NCBI GenBank assembly: GCA_963579235.1
Contig: CAUZFM010000006.1
Coordinates: 1-49,738 of the forward strand
Origin: UBA1149 sp963579235
GTDB taxonomy: Bacteria > Desulfobacterota > Binatia > UBA1149
Length of the DNA stretch: 49,738 nt
Direction of reading: 5' to 3'
The notes under the pieces are model-generated. The model searched no databases. It was given only the letters and a program-made list of their open reading frames with translations, and had not been told where the DNA came from. Below are positions 17,014 through 25,673 of this stretch, piece by piece (positions within the stretch are counted from its first letter, which is position 1; every line of letters starts with the position of its first letter). A program made the position numbers and the translations under genes.

Positions 17014-17979
17014 TCAGGCCAGTGACTTAACCTTCTCAGTCAACTCGGGCACGGCCTCGAAGAGATCGGCCACCAGGCCGAAGTCGGCGACACTGAAGAT
17101 CGGGGCCTCCGCGTCCTTGTTGATGGCCACTATGACCTTCGAGTCTTTCATGCCCGCGAGGTGCTGGATGGCGCCCGAGATGCCCACGCCTATGTAGAGC
17201 GTGGGCGCGATGACCTTGCCGGTCTGGCCCACCTGCAGGTCGTTGGGCACGTAGCCCGCGTCCACCGCGGCACGGCTGGCGCCCATGGCTGCGCCCAGCG
17301 CGTCGACCAGGGGCTCGAGCACCGTGGTGAAGTTCTCTCCGGACTTAAGTCCGCGGCCACCGGCCACGACGCGCTCGGCCTCGGTCAGGACCGGGCGGTC
17401 CGACACCGTGGCGTCGAGCTTTACGAACTCTACCGCGTTGCCGGGCTTTTCTATGCTCAGCGAGAGGTCCTCGCTGGCCGATGCCGCCGCGCCCTCCAAG
17501 GGCTCGAAAGCAGTGGTTCTTACCGATACCACCTTGAAGTCCGACTCCAGCTTGACGGTGGCAAACACGTTGCCCGCGTACATGGGACGGATGAAAGTGC
17601 CGTCGTCGTTGACGCCGGTCAGGTCGCTGGCGATCCCAGCCTCGGTGGCCGCCGCCAGGCGCGGGGCGATGTCCTTGCCCGCGGTCGTCGCGGCAAACAC
17701 CACGGTGTCAGAGCCGGTGGCCTCGGCCACGGCTTTCATGGTCAGGGTCCTGATGTCGGCTGTCTCGTGCTCGAGGTCGGCGCTTTCTACGTACACGACC
17801 TTTGTTGCGCCCAGTTGCGCAGCCGCATCCTTGAGGCCACCGAGATCGTTACCCAGCAGGGCCAGTATCGTGTCACCGCCGCTCGCGGCAGCGATCTGCT
17901 GCGCGGCACTCACTGCAACGGCGGTGGCCTTGGGGATGTTTCCGCCAGCGTGCTCTCCATAAATAAGTACGTTACCCAC
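17014..17979 (-). CDS. etfA: Electron transfer flavoprotein alpha subunit
   Basis: A 321-residue FAD-binding subunit of ETF. The C-terminal FAD domain is clear: VGQTGKVIAPTLYIGVGISG, then AINKDAEAPIF and the final DLFEAVPEL segment. The GTG start has GGAG seven bases upstream. It follows etfB by 27 bases, forming an etfB-etfA pair on the minus strand. The heterodimer would collect electrons from acyl-CoA dehydrogenases and deliver them to the membrane oxidoreductase encoded convergently next door. Nothing in the sequence points to the bifurcating class, but that needs comparison of the beta chain. Confidence 0.95.
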   Translation of the reverse strand: MGNVLIYGEHAGGNIPKATAVAVSAAQQIAAASGGDTILALLGNDLGGLKDAAAQLGATKVVYVESADLEHETADIRTLTMKAVAEATGSDTVVFAATTAGKDIAPRLAAATEAGIASDLTGVNDDGTFIRPMYAGNVFATVKLESDFKVVSVRTTAFEPLEGAAASASEDLSLSIEKPGNAVEFVKLDATVSDRPVLTEAERVVAGGRGLKSGENFTTVLEPLVDALGAAMGASRAAVDAGYVPNDLQVGQTGKVIAPTLYIGVGISGAIQHLAGMKDSKVIVAINKDAEAPIFSVADFGLVADLFEAVPELTEKVKSLA

Positions 17980-18006
17980 TTGAATTCTCCTTGTCCGGGG
18001 ATCCGC

Positions 18007-18759
18007 TTAGAGGACCTTGGCTTCGCTCTGCAGGGCGGCGATCAGTTCGTCTACGTTTTCAACTACGCGGCCTGCCGCCCTTTCGGGGGGAGGCTCGACG
18101 CCCACGATGGTGCACAACCTGCCGAGTTCAATACCCAGCGAAGCGGCGTCTATTTCTTCCATGGGCTTCTTGCGCGCTTTCATGATTCCGGGCAGCGATG
18201 CGTAACGCGGCTCGTTCAAGCGCAGGTCGGCGGTTATCACCGCGGGCAGCGGAAACGACAGGGTCTCGAGTCCACCGTCTATTTCGCGCACGCAGGTCGC
18301 GCTGCCGCCGCCGTCGGCAAGCTCGAGCTCAGAGATAAAGGTAGCCTGCGGCCAACCCAGTCTCTGCGCGAGCATCTGTCCGACCTCGTTGGAATCGTCG
18401 TCGATGGCCTGCTTGCCCATGATCACGAGATCGGGGCTTTCTTTCTCGACAATTTTTTCGAGTATGCGCGACACGCCCGTGGGGTCGGGGTTGTCGGCGC
18501 TCACCAGGATGGCCCTGTCGGCGCCCATGGCCAGCCCCGTGCGCAACTGCTCCTGGCTGTCGCTGCTACCGACCGAAACGATCACGACCTCGGCTTCACC
18601 CTGGGCTTCCTTGATCTGCAAGGCCTGCTCAATGGCTATTTCGTCAAAGGGGTTTACCACCCACTTGATACCCGCCTCTTCTATTCCCGTTCCGTCCGCG
18701 TTGACCTTAATCGAGGTCTCCGGGTCCGGGACGCGCTTGGCGGTCACCAGAATCTTCAC
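18007..18759 (-). CDS. etfB: Electron transfer flavoprotein beta subunit
   Basis: A 250-residue AMP-binding (non-bifurcating class) or second FAD-binding (bifurcating class) subunit of ETF. It starts VKILVTAKRVPDPET and contains NPFDEIAIEQAL and the ETF-beta signature around MGKQAIDDDSNEVGQMLAQ. The GTG start is preceded by AGGAGGAG, one of the best ribosome sites in the window, suggesting strong expression. Upstream lie 264 bases without a gene before the divergent formyltransferase; that gap probably holds the promoters of both. Confidence 0.95.
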   Translation of the reverse strand: MKILVTAKRVPDPETSIKVNADGTGIEEAGIKWVVNPFDEIAIEQALQIKEAQGEAEVVIVSVGSSDSQEQLRTGLAMGADRAILVSADNPDPTGVSRILEKIVEKESPDLVIMGKQAIDDDSNEVGQMLAQRLGWPQATFISELELADGGGSATCVREIDGGLETLSFPLPAVITADLRLNEPRYASLPGIMKARKKPMEEIDAASLGIELGRLCTIVGVEPPPERAAGRVVENVDELIAALQSEAKVL

Positions 18760-19023
18760 TGTTTATCTCCTCCTGATTGCCTGCAGTTCGAGCCGGTCTA
18801 TTAGGCGAAAACCGCCCAGCCCACTGCGGTCAAAGCGGTCACGCAGGGCAACCGTTCCGACGATGGAATCCGGGAGAATTACCACGCAGCGCGTTAGGAT
18901 ACAAGTCGGCACCGCCAGCGGTCGAGTCTCCGGCCGCTGGCGACAGCGCGCCCACTTGCCTCGGGCTCGCCAACTGGCAACAGTCCCGGCGCGGGCAAGC
19001 GTTGGCCGGCAGGGGAACAGGAG

Positions 19024-19947
19024 ATGGCGCGTATACTTTTACTTGGACAGGCGGCATTCGGCCGAGACGTGCTGGCTGGGTTGCTCGCCGCGGGGCACGA
19101 GATAAGCGCGGTGTCTTTGCCCCCCGATCGGGAGGGAAGGGCCCTGGACCCGCTCAAGGAGGCCGCGCTGGCTGCGGGACTGGAAACCGTGCAGAGGCGG
19201 AGCTATCGCGACGCCGACGCGGCCGCGGCCCTGCGCGCCGACACGGTGGACATCGCAGTGCTCGCCTTCGTGACGCAGATAATTCCGGTGGATGTGCTCG
19301 ACGCCCCGCGCCTGGCATCGCTGTGTTTTCATCCCTCGCTTCTACCGGCCTACCGCGGGGGCTCTGCCATCAACTGGCAGATCATCGGTGGCGAAACCCA
19401 CGGTGGCCTGGCGCTGTTTCGGCCCGACGCCGGTCTCGACGCGGGGCCGGTGTATCTCGAAAAGGAACTCATCATCGGCCCCGACGACACCTCGGGCTCC
19501 TACTACTACTCGACGGTGTTCGAAACCGGGGTGGCGGCGACCCTTGAGTCGGTGGAGCTGTTGTTGGCGGGCGAAGCCGAGCCCAGGGTCCAGGACGAAT
19601 CCCTGGCCAGTTACGACCCGCTGTGCCGGGACGAGCACGCGGGTGTTGATTTCGACAGGCCCCGCGACGGTCTTCACGATCTCGTCAGGGGCTGCGATCC
19701 ATCTCCAGGGGCGCACTGCCTGTGGCACGGCGAAACACTGCGGCTTTACGGCTCGCGCAAGGTGGAGGCCGAAAGCGCAGCGGCGGCCACGGTGCTGGCC
19801 ATCGACGACGAGGGAATGACGGTGGCCTGTGCGGACGGGGCGTTGCGCTTTACTCGCCTGGGTACCGCTAGCGTACGTAAGGCCGCGGCCGCCGAGCTGG
19901 CCGATGGCCTGGGTCTTGCGGTCGGGGCGCGATTGGAAGCGGCCTGA
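19024..19947 (+). CDS. Formyltransferase-fold protein like the hydrolase domain of 10-formyl-THF dehydrogenase
   Basis: A 307-residue protein with the N-terminal formyltransferase Rossmann fold and a C-terminal OB-like domain (about 205-300). The signature is CFHPSLLPAYRGGSAINW followed by FRPDAGLDAGPVYL. His103 and Asp139 are 36 residues apart, the same as His106 and Asp142 of the hydrolase domain of ALDH1L1. As in that domain, the Asn of the methionyl-tRNA formyltransferase NVH motif is missing (Cys101 here). EPRVQDESLASYDPLC also follows the ALDH1L1 pattern. A free-standing 10-formyl-THF hydrolase or a sugar/aminoacyl formyltransferase are the options; initiator-tRNA formylation seems less likely. 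GGGGAACAGGAG lies just before the ATG. Confidence 0.75.
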   Translation: MARILLLGQAAFGRDVLAGLLAAGHEISAVSLPPDREGRALDPLKEAALAAGLETVQRRSYRDADAAAALRADTVDIAVLAFVTQIIPVDVLDAPRLASLCFHPSLLPAYRGGSAINWQIIGGETHGGLALFRPDAGLDAGPVYLEKELIIGPDDTSGSYYYSTVFETGVAATLESVELLLAGEAEPRVQDESLASYDPLCRDEHAGVDFDRPRDGLHDLVRGCDPSPGAHCLWHGETLRLYGSRKVEAESAAAATVLAIDDEGMTVACADGALRFTRLGTASVRKAAAAELADGLGLAVGARLEAA

Positions 19948-19950
19948 CCT

Positions 19951-20643
19951 TCAGTCGCCAGCCGTTGCCGCGTTGGTCGCTACCTGGTCGAGTATGGCCA
20001 CGACTTCTTCGGTGGACGTATATAACACCGTCTGCCAGCCCAGCGAGCGAGCGGCCTTGAGGTTGATGCCCAGGTCGTCCACGAAGAGGATGGCCTCGTG
20101 GTCCACGGCCAGTCGCTCGCGCGTGAGTTCGTATATGCGCTGTTCGGGTTTGCGGGTGCCGACCTCGCTGGAGTCGATGATCACGTTGAACAGGCCGGCC
20201 AGCGATGGAAGGCTCTGCCACTGCTGTCGCCACTCGGTCACGTTGTTGGTGAGCAGGGCCACCGGCATGCTGGCCGCCAGCCGCCTTACAGCCTCTATCA
20301 TGGGCCGCCGCACGGCCGACTCGTCTCCCAGCGGGCGGGGGTCACCCAGGACCGCGTCGGCCTGCTCAACGGTGACGTGACCGCCTTCTTCTTCTATGCG
20401 CCGTCTCAGTTCAGAGTTGAAGTCGCTCCAGCTCATTTCCGCGCGCTCGAGCCGTGCCCACGGGCCCTCGTTGTCGCCGAATATTTCGAGTCGCAGGCGA
20501 TCCCAGGTCTCCTTGTCCAGGCCGGTGCGGCTGCCGAAGGCCTTGGGGCCGGCGGGGCCGCCCATGTTGATGAGTACGCCGCCGAGATCGAATACCGCGG
20601 CGCGTACTCTCAGAGGGTCCAGTGTGTCCATGAGTGCTGGCAT
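19951..20643 (-). CDS. HAD-superfamily hydrolase, YihX/epoxide-hydrolase N-domain type
   Basis: About 230 residues. Motif I is AVFDLGGVLI, with Gly in place of the second Asp as in YihX-type phosphatases; motif II is LLTNNVTEW, the motif III lysine is in GTRKPEQRIYEL, and motif IV is ILFVDDLGINLKAARSLGW. The cap is helical. Likely a small-molecule phosphatase, substrate unknown. The start is uncertain: ATG 20643 is used, but in-frame GTG 20697 and TTG 20736 exist, and the last would overlap the upstream HupE-like gene by 29 bases, consistent with co-transcription. It converges on the formyltransferase gene with three bases between the stops. Confidence 0.82.
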   Translation of the reverse strand: MPALMDTLDPLRVRAAVFDLGGVLINMGGPAGPKAFGSRTGLDKETWDRLRLEIFGDNEGPWARLERAEMSWSDFNSELRRRIEEEGGHVTVEQADAVLGDPRPLGDESAVRRPMIEAVRRLAASMPVALLTNNVTEWRQQWQSLPSLAGLFNVIIDSSEVGTRKPEQRIYELTRERLAVDHEAILFVDDLGINLKAARSLGWQTVLYTSTEEVVAILDQVATNAATAGD

Positions 20644-20707
20644 AGCCGCATAGTTTTGCCGAAAAAGTCGTCCTAAGCCAGTAGCACCGGCCTCCACGGT
20701 CCGCTCT

Positions 20708-21847
20708 TCAGGCGAACAGGGCCGCGCTTCGCTCAAGCAGCCATGCGCTGCCCGCCGCGAGCGCGAACCATGAAAGCGCCGTGCGCAGCGGTAGCCGGCT
20801 GTGCCTGCTCAACAGTGCCAGCAGGGGAAGCAGTACGGCGATTACAGCGAGCTGCCCCGCTTCAACGCCCAGGTTGAAGCCCAGCAACGGCGTCAGAAAA
20901 GCGCCGTTGGCTATGCCTGCCTGCTTGAGTACGCCGGCAAAACCGAAGCCGTGCAGCAGCCCGAACACGAAGGTCACCAGCCAGCGGTGGCCGCCGGGTC
21001 CGCGCCAGATGTTTTCGGCAGCCACGTAGACGATGCTCGCCGCGATGGCGATCTCAACGACGACCGGCGGCAGCACGACCGCGCCCAGGGTGGCCAGTGC
21101 CAGGGTGATGCTGTGGGCGATGGTAAACGAGGTCACGATACCGGCCAGGCGAGCCAGCGTGCCACCGGGTATGAGCAGCGCGAGCAGGAACAGCAAGTGG
21201 TCGTAGCCTTCGAGTATGTGTTCTAATCCGAGCAGGGAGAATCGCCAGAAACCCGAATTTTCAGACGTGGATTCGCCACGTCCGGCAGGACTACTGAAGC
21301 TTGGCCCCAGAGACAGGCGGCTGTTGTGGCGGTCGAAGACCCAGCTGTGGTTTTCGCCCGAGAGCGAATTGAGCGAGACCATGTTGCGGTAGCCCGGCAG
21401 CAGGTCGTCAAAGAGATGGAAGTCCACCGAGAAGGAATCGCTGGGCCCCGGGCAGGAGTAGCGGACCATGATCTCGATGTCGGCCTGCAGGTCGGGGCCG
21501 ATTATGTCCGAGATGGTGGGGCTGCAGCTGCCGGCGGGTACTTCGACGAGCAGCTGCCGTTCAAACCAGTGATCCAACAGCTTCTCGACCGCGAGTACTT
21601 CCTGCCTGCTGGGGTTCTCTGGCTTCACGGCCTCAAGGCCGGGCAGCAGGTGGGCAGCAAAACGTAAGCGGTAGTCAACGAGGTCTGCTCGCGCCACCAC
21701 CGTGGAGTAGCTCACAGAGCCCATGTGCGCCTGGGCGTGTCCGGAGGTCGTGGCGAGCAGTGTTATCGAGGCCAGCGCGGTCGTCGTAGCAATAAGCGCG
21801 ACCATGAGGAGTCCGGGTGGTATAGCTGGGAGCTGGCGCAGCTGCAT
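20708..21847 (-). CDS. HupE/UreJ_2-type membrane protein with an exported N-terminal domain
   Basis: A 379-residue protein. A signal helix (about 10-35) leads into a soluble extracytoplasmic domain of about 170 residues, then a C-terminal block of six or so helices. The membrane block has the HupE/UreJ_2 signatures LLGLEHILEGYDHLLFL, SFTIAHSITLALA, SIVYVAAENIW and FGLLHGFGFAG, with His and Asp residues inside helices that suggest metal or proton handling. HupE/UreJ proteins are linked to nickel in some species, but no hydrogenase or urease gene is in this window, so the substrate is open. The ATG at 21847 starts a clean signal sequence. Confidence 0.82.
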   Translation of the reverse strand: MQLRQLPAIPPGLLMVALIATTTALASITLLATTSGHAQAHMGSVSYSTVVARADLVDYRLRFAAHLLPGLEAVKPENPSRQEVLAVEKLLDHWFERQLLVEVPAGSCSPTISDIIGPDLQADIEIMVRYSCPGPSDSFSVDFHLFDDLLPGYRNMVSLNSLSGENHSWVFDRHNSRLSLGPSFSSPAGRGESTSENSGFWRFSLLGLEHILEGYDHLLFLLALLIPGGTLARLAGIVTSFTIAHSITLALATLGAVVLPPVVVEIAIAASIVYVAAENIWRGPGGHRWLVTFVFGLLHGFGFAGVLKQAGIANGAFLTPLLGFNLGVEAGQLAVIAVLLPLLALLSRHSRLPLRTALSWFALAAGSAWLLERSAALFA

Positions 21848-21893
21848 GGGGCGATGGTAGCCGCACCGGCAACTCACGCCAAGCCCCGCTCGC

Positions 21894-23711
21894 TCAGAGC
21901 GTGGTGGTCGTGGTCGAAGAGGTGGTCGTGGTGGTCGTGGTCGAAGAGGTGGTCGTGGTGGTCGTGCTCGAGGTGGTGCTGGTGGTGCTCACGCTGTTTA
22001 TACTACAGGTGTTAGAGCAGGCGTTGTCGTTGTTGGCGTCACCATCGTCGCAATGCTCGGGCCCGCTGCCGGGACCGTGGGTGCAGGAGACGTCGCTGCA
22101 TAGAAACCCGTCGCCGCAGGTAGCCGGCAGGCAACTGTTGAGGCAGGAGTCCAGGTTGGCGCTGTTGCCGTCGTCGCAGGTTTCACCGCTGTCGGTCACG
22201 CCGTCGCCGCAGGAAGCAACGAGACAGTTGGTGCGACAGCTGTTGGGGAGCAGATCGCTGTTGGCGTTGGCCGCGTCGCAGGTTTCGCCCGAAGCGGGGT
22301 CAGTCACTCCGTCGCCGCACCAGGGATCGCGGCAATCTGAACGACAGGCATCCGCGTTTACGTCGGAGTTGCCGGCGCCGTTGTCACACTGTTCGAGTAG
22401 GTCGACCTGGATGATGCTGTCGCCGCAAAACTCGGTAATACAGGTATCCGAGCAGCCGTCGCTGGCCACAGTGTTACCGTCGTCGCAGGTTTCGGGAGCG
22501 CAGATCGCGCCGCTGCCGCAGCCGCTTGGCCTGCAGGTACTGTCGCAGCCGTCGCAGTCCACTGTATTGCCGTCGTCGCAGGTCTCGTCGAGCCCGGCCT
22601 GTACCACGCCGTCGCCGCAGCTCTCGGTTATGCAGGCAGCACTGCAGCCGTCGCTGGCCACGGTGTTGCCGTCGTCGCAGGTTTCGGGAGCACAGGCGGC
22701 ACCGTTGCTACAGGCAGGCAGTGTACAGTTGCGGTCGCAGCCGTCACAGCTCAGGCGATTGCCGTCGTCGCATTGTTCGTCCGGGTCGACCACACTGTCT
22801 CCGCACTCGGGTCCACCCGGAAATACAGCCGAAGCCGCGCTGGCGAGGGCCTGCGCGAGCTGGTCGTTGATGGAGTGAAAAAGATCACTGCTGGTAAAGG
22901 TGCCGCCGGTGGGGTCGACGAGAACCAGGCCGAAGCCCATGGCGCTGACATCACCCGAACAGAAGTCGTTTATATCCCGGAACAGGGTCAGTGAGGGCCT
23001 TGTCATCCTGGAGTCCAGCTTGGTGTCGCCCGTGCTGGCAGTCGTTCCCGGCCAGCCGGTCACGGCGTAACAGTTGAGTCCGGCAGCAGGATCCTTGCCC
23101 AGGGCCGAAAAACATTTGCCCGTCAGGCCCAGTCCCCGTCCGAGCGACTTGCGAAGCCTCAGCGCCAGCTCCCCGCGGCAGGCTGCTTCCTCGGCTCCAA
23201 GTGTGCCGGCGGCAGGTTTGTTGATGGTCGCCGCGAGGTTGTCGCCAATGGTCTTGCCCAGGTCCGCCGCGCAGGCGTCCAGGGCCTGCCACTCAGCCTC
23301 GGTGGTTCGGTTGTCGCTGCCCCGCAGCGTGGCCACGGCCGCGCACAGTCCGCCAACGCCTATGGCAGCGGCAGTGACGTCGGACTTGCAGCGCTGGTCA
23401 AGTTTTCCGCGATAATCGATGGCCCTGCCGAGCTTCTTGTCCACGCGGGCGTTGCCGGTGCCAGGCCCAGAGGGGGCGGGGTCGAGAAGACAGTCGACTG
23501 CAGGCGCAAATTTGCCCGAGGCTTTGCCGCGCACGCAATTTCCGCGTGCCTTGACCAGCAGCCTGGCCGATCGCCGGGCGGTAGTGGCAACGAGATCCCG
23601 GCAGCTGTTTTCGTGGTTGCTGAGCGCAGCTGAACTGCCGGGCAGCGCAAGAGGAAGGAGGGCTGCGGTGGCCAGCGTCACGAGAGCTATCCTGGGAGCC
23701 AGCTTTGTCAT
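21894..23711 (-). CDS. Secreted protein C: two four-Cys helical modules, DUF4215 repeats, Ser/Thr tail
   Basis: A 605-residue exported protein. A signal peptide (about 1-31) is followed by two copies of the four-cysteine module also found in secreted proteins A and B: Cys37-59-74-108 and Cys178-200-214-251. From about residue 310 to 570 come roughly eight Cys-rich DUF4215/Myxococcus-type repeats of the form CGDGVxDxxExCDDGN followed by dGCxxxC. The end is a tail of about 30 Ser/Thr residues closing in TTTTTL, encoded by tandem 27-base repeats. It may be a cell-surface or extracellular structural protein; the tail could be a spacer or glycosylation target (inference). No ribosome site is evident before the ATG, chosen for the signal peptide. 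Function unknown. Confidence 0.8.
   Translation of the reverse strand: MTKLAPRIALVTLATAALLPLALPGSSAALSNHENSCRDLVATTARRSARLLVKARGNCVRGKASGKFAPAVDCLLDPAPSGPGTGNARVDKKLGRAIDYRGKLDQRCKSDVTAAAIGVGGLCAAVATLRGSDNRTTEAEWQALDACAADLGKTIGDNLAATINKPAAGTLGAEEAACRGELALRLRKSLGRGLGLTGKCFSALGKDPAAGLNCYAVTGWPGTTASTGDTKLDSRMTRPSLTLFRDINDFCSGDVSAMGFGLVLVDPTGGTFTSSDLFHSINDQLAQALASAASAVFPGGPECGDSVVDPDEQCDDGNRLSCDGCDRNCTLPACSNGAACAPETCDDGNTVASDGCSAACITESCGDGVVQAGLDETCDDGNTVDCDGCDSTCRPSGCGSGAICAPETCDDGNTVASDGCSDTCITEFCGDSIIQVDLLEQCDNGAGNSDVNADACRSDCRDPWCGDGVTDPASGETCDAANANSDLLPNSCRTNCLVASCGDGVTDSGETCDDGNSANLDSCLNSCLPATCGDGFLCSDVSCTHGPGSGPEHCDDGDANNDNACSNTCSINSVSTTSTTSSTTTTTTSSTTTTTTTSSTTTTTL
21904..21984. repeat. 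Tandem 27-base repeats encoding the Ser/Thr tail
   Basis: Two exact 27-base copies (21904-21930 and 21931-21957) and one degenerate copy (21958-21984) read GTGGTCGTGGTCGAAGAGG at their start on the plus strand. On the coding strand they give runs of Thr codons broken by Ser-Ser. Exact copies in tandem imply recent slippage, so tail length may vary between strains. Confidence 0.85.
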
Positions 23712-23877
23712 AAGAGGTGGGGGCCGCTCGCACGGTCTCCACATACTAAGGTAACTGGTGAAACAGGGCTCCGGCAACCACTTTTTCCAGTGAAAGAGAG
23801 CCCGCAGGGTCGAATTTCAGCTTTTCTAGACGGCAGGCCTGCCCCGGTCGGGGGGGAGAGCGGGCGCAGCTTGCCGC

Positions 23878-24765
23878 TCAGACGGCGTGCAGACGACCGA
23901 CGGGTTCTTCTACGGCCGGGCGGTTGACCGCCCGCTTGGCGTCCCGGTAGCCGGCCGCGAGCAGCCGCTCGGCTTTTTCCGGGCTGGAATGGAAGAGCAG
24001 GCGCAGCCCCGCTCCGCTGAATTCTTCGCCCGGCTCTATGACCGTCACCGGCACGCCGTGAAAAAATCCGCCGTCGAGGCTCGTGTGAATTCGCCCCACG
24101 TTGCCGATGGTCCTGAACAAGACGTCGGCCAAGCGGCGCAGGTAAGCTACCCGTCCAGCCACCGGCGGCAGGTAGGGGAGAGTGCTGCTCACCGGGGCCA
24201 GCACGTAGATCTCGGTGGCTTCCAGTTCAATGGCGTAACCCAGGGGTACGTTCCACGCCAGGCCGCCGTCGACGAATTGCTGGCCCTGGAACTCCACCGG
24301 TGGAAAGAGCGGGGGGATGGAGTAGCCCGCCCGCGACAGGGTCCGAAGTTCGCGCCAGTCCTGGCAGTGGCGTTTCGACCACATCTCGCCGCGGCCGGTC
24401 GAGAGGTTGAGCAGTATGAACTCGAGATCGATGCTGCTGTCCATCAGGCCGGGAAAATCGATGAACTCTTCTATGCCCGACGCCAGTCTTTCGATCGACG
24501 ACAGCGCCAGCCCGGTAAAAGGGTTGTCGCGCAGGGTCGGGTAGAACATTCGCGGGAAGGCCTGGAATTCTTTCCAGGCCTGCACCATTCCCTGCGCTCC
24601 GACCGAGGCGTACACGCAGGAGTTCACCACGCCGATGGAGCTGGCGATGAGAACGTCGGGCTTGATGCCCTGCTCGTCGAGGTACTGCAGTGCTCCGGCC
24701 TGGTGGGCACCGAGGGCCGCGCCGCCGCCCATAACGAAGATTCGTTTGCGGCCCCCATCGCTCAC
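23878..24765 (-). CDS. Patatin-like phospholipase
   Basis: A 295-residue acyl hydrolase of the patatin fold. GGGAALGAHQAGAL (13-26) is the oxyanion loop; the nucleophile is Ser43 in ASSIGVVNS, with Ala where the usual GxSxG has its first Gly; the dyad Asp lies in FVDGGLAWNVP. Patatins cleave acyl groups from phospholipids or neutral lipids. The start is GTG at 24765, whose GTGA overlaps the stop of the upstream acyltransferase by four bases, so translation is probably coupled. Last gene of a three-gene leftward lipid operon. The first-Gly change in GxSxG is seen in some patatin subfamilies and does not by itself argue against activity. Confidence 0.88.
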   Translation of the reverse strand: MSDGGRKRIFVMGGGAALGAHQAGALQYLDEQGIKPDVLIASSIGVVNSCVYASVGAQGMVQAWKEFQAFPRMFYPTLRDNPFTGLALSSIERLASGIEEFIDFPGLMDSSIDLEFILLNLSTGRGEMWSKRHCQDWRELRTLSRAGYSIPPLFPPVEFQGQQFVDGGLAWNVPLGYAIELEATEIYVLAPVSSTLPYLPPVAGRVAYLRRLADVLFRTIGNVGRIHTSLDGGFFHGVPVTVIEPGEEFSGAGLRLLFHSSPEKAERLLAAGYRDAKRAVNRPAVEEPVGRLHAV

Positions 24766-25673
24766 AGAAAGATGCTCGTGCGCTCGGCCAGTCCACGCCT
24801 GAGCATGGACTGGATCGAGTCCTTCACTTCTTCCACCTTGCGGCTGATGGCGTCGTCCTCGTCGTTGTGGTCGCCTTCGAAGTGCATGGCTTGCCCGAAC
24901 TCTATGTGGTAGCGCACCGGCAGCGGTACCATCCCCAGCGGCCCCAGTAGCGGCCAGGTCAGCGTGATCGGAAAGGCCGGCATGTTGAGCATGGCGGCCA
25001 CCGATTCGAGGTTGGCGATGCCCGGGGCCTGCTCTTCGGAGCCGACCACGGCGAACGGCACTATCGGGGTGTTGGTCTCCAGCGCCAGCCGCATGAAGCC
25101 GAGACCGAAGTCCTGCAGCTGGTAGGCGTCGGCGTAGACCTTGTTCATGCCGCGAACCCCCTCGGGAAACACCAGCACGCACTCGTCCCTGTTGAGCATC
25201 TCGGCGCAGGTCGACGGCGTGCCGATGGAGTGGCCCATGCGGTCCATCAGGACGTTGAGCCAGGGCAGGGTTGCCAGCCAGTACTCGCCCATGCCGCGGG
25301 ACAGCCGCGGTGGCGAAGCCTCGAGCAGCATCGCCGTGGCCACCATCGCGCCGTCGAAGGCGATCTGCCCGGCGTGGTTTCCCACCAGCATCATGCGACG
25401 GGGTGGCAGCCTGTCCAGGCCGACGGAAACGACTCTGAAATAATGGCGGTAGAGAATGGCAGCCGTCATCATCGAGGTCTTGAGCACATCGGGGTTGAAT
25501 CCCCAGGGATCGTAACCGTACTCGTTGAGCTCAATGGGCAGCTGGTCGATCTTGTCGGACAGCTCGCGGGACAAGTCGGCGAACGGCAAGCCGGGAAACG
25601 AGGACGAAGAAAGCGACATCCCTGACTGTATGGCGCTGGCTGCCAGTTCGGCCACCTTGTTGAGATATAACAT
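24762..25673 (-). CDS. Lysophospholipid acyltransferase-like protein (PlsC superfamily)
   Basis: A 303-residue glycerolipid acyltransferase-fold protein. Block I is VGNHAGQIAFDGAM, the NHxGxxxFDG form used by a subfamily in which six residues separate His100 and Asp107 rather than the four of classic PlsC. Block III is VLVFPEGVRG. No long membrane segment is obvious. It probably transfers fatty acyl groups onto a lysolipid or a related lipid; the acceptor is unknown. The ATG overlaps the stop of the SDR gene as TGATG, and its own stop overlaps the patatin start, tying acylation and deacylation genes into one translational unit. Confidence 0.87.
   Translation of the reverse strand: MLYLNKVAELAASAIQSGMSLSSSSFPGLPFADLSRELSDKIDQLPIELNEYGYDPWGFNPDVLKTSMMTAAILYRHYFRVVSVGLDRLPPRRMMLVGNHAGQIAFDGAMVATAMLLEASPPRLSRGMGEYWLATLPWLNVLMDRMGHSIGTPSTCAEMLNRDECVLVFPEGVRGMNKVYADAYQLQDFGLGFMRLALETNTPIVPFAVVGSEEQAPGIANLESVAAMLNMPAFPITLTWPLLGPLGMVPLPVRYHIEFGQAMHFEGDHNDEDDAISRKVEEVKDSIQSMLRRGLAERTSIFL

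Noticed and set aside
17161..18804. A 547-codon open frame on the plus strand opposite etfA and etfB
   Set aside because: It is the antisense shadow of two well-supported genes in GC-rich DNA; its translation is His/Gly/Arg-rich with no family motif.
21894..22840. Regularly spaced short repeats in the DUF4215 coding region as a CRISPR-like array
   Set aside because: The repetition follows codons of Cys-rich protein repeats and there are no constant repeats with unique spacers or cas genes.
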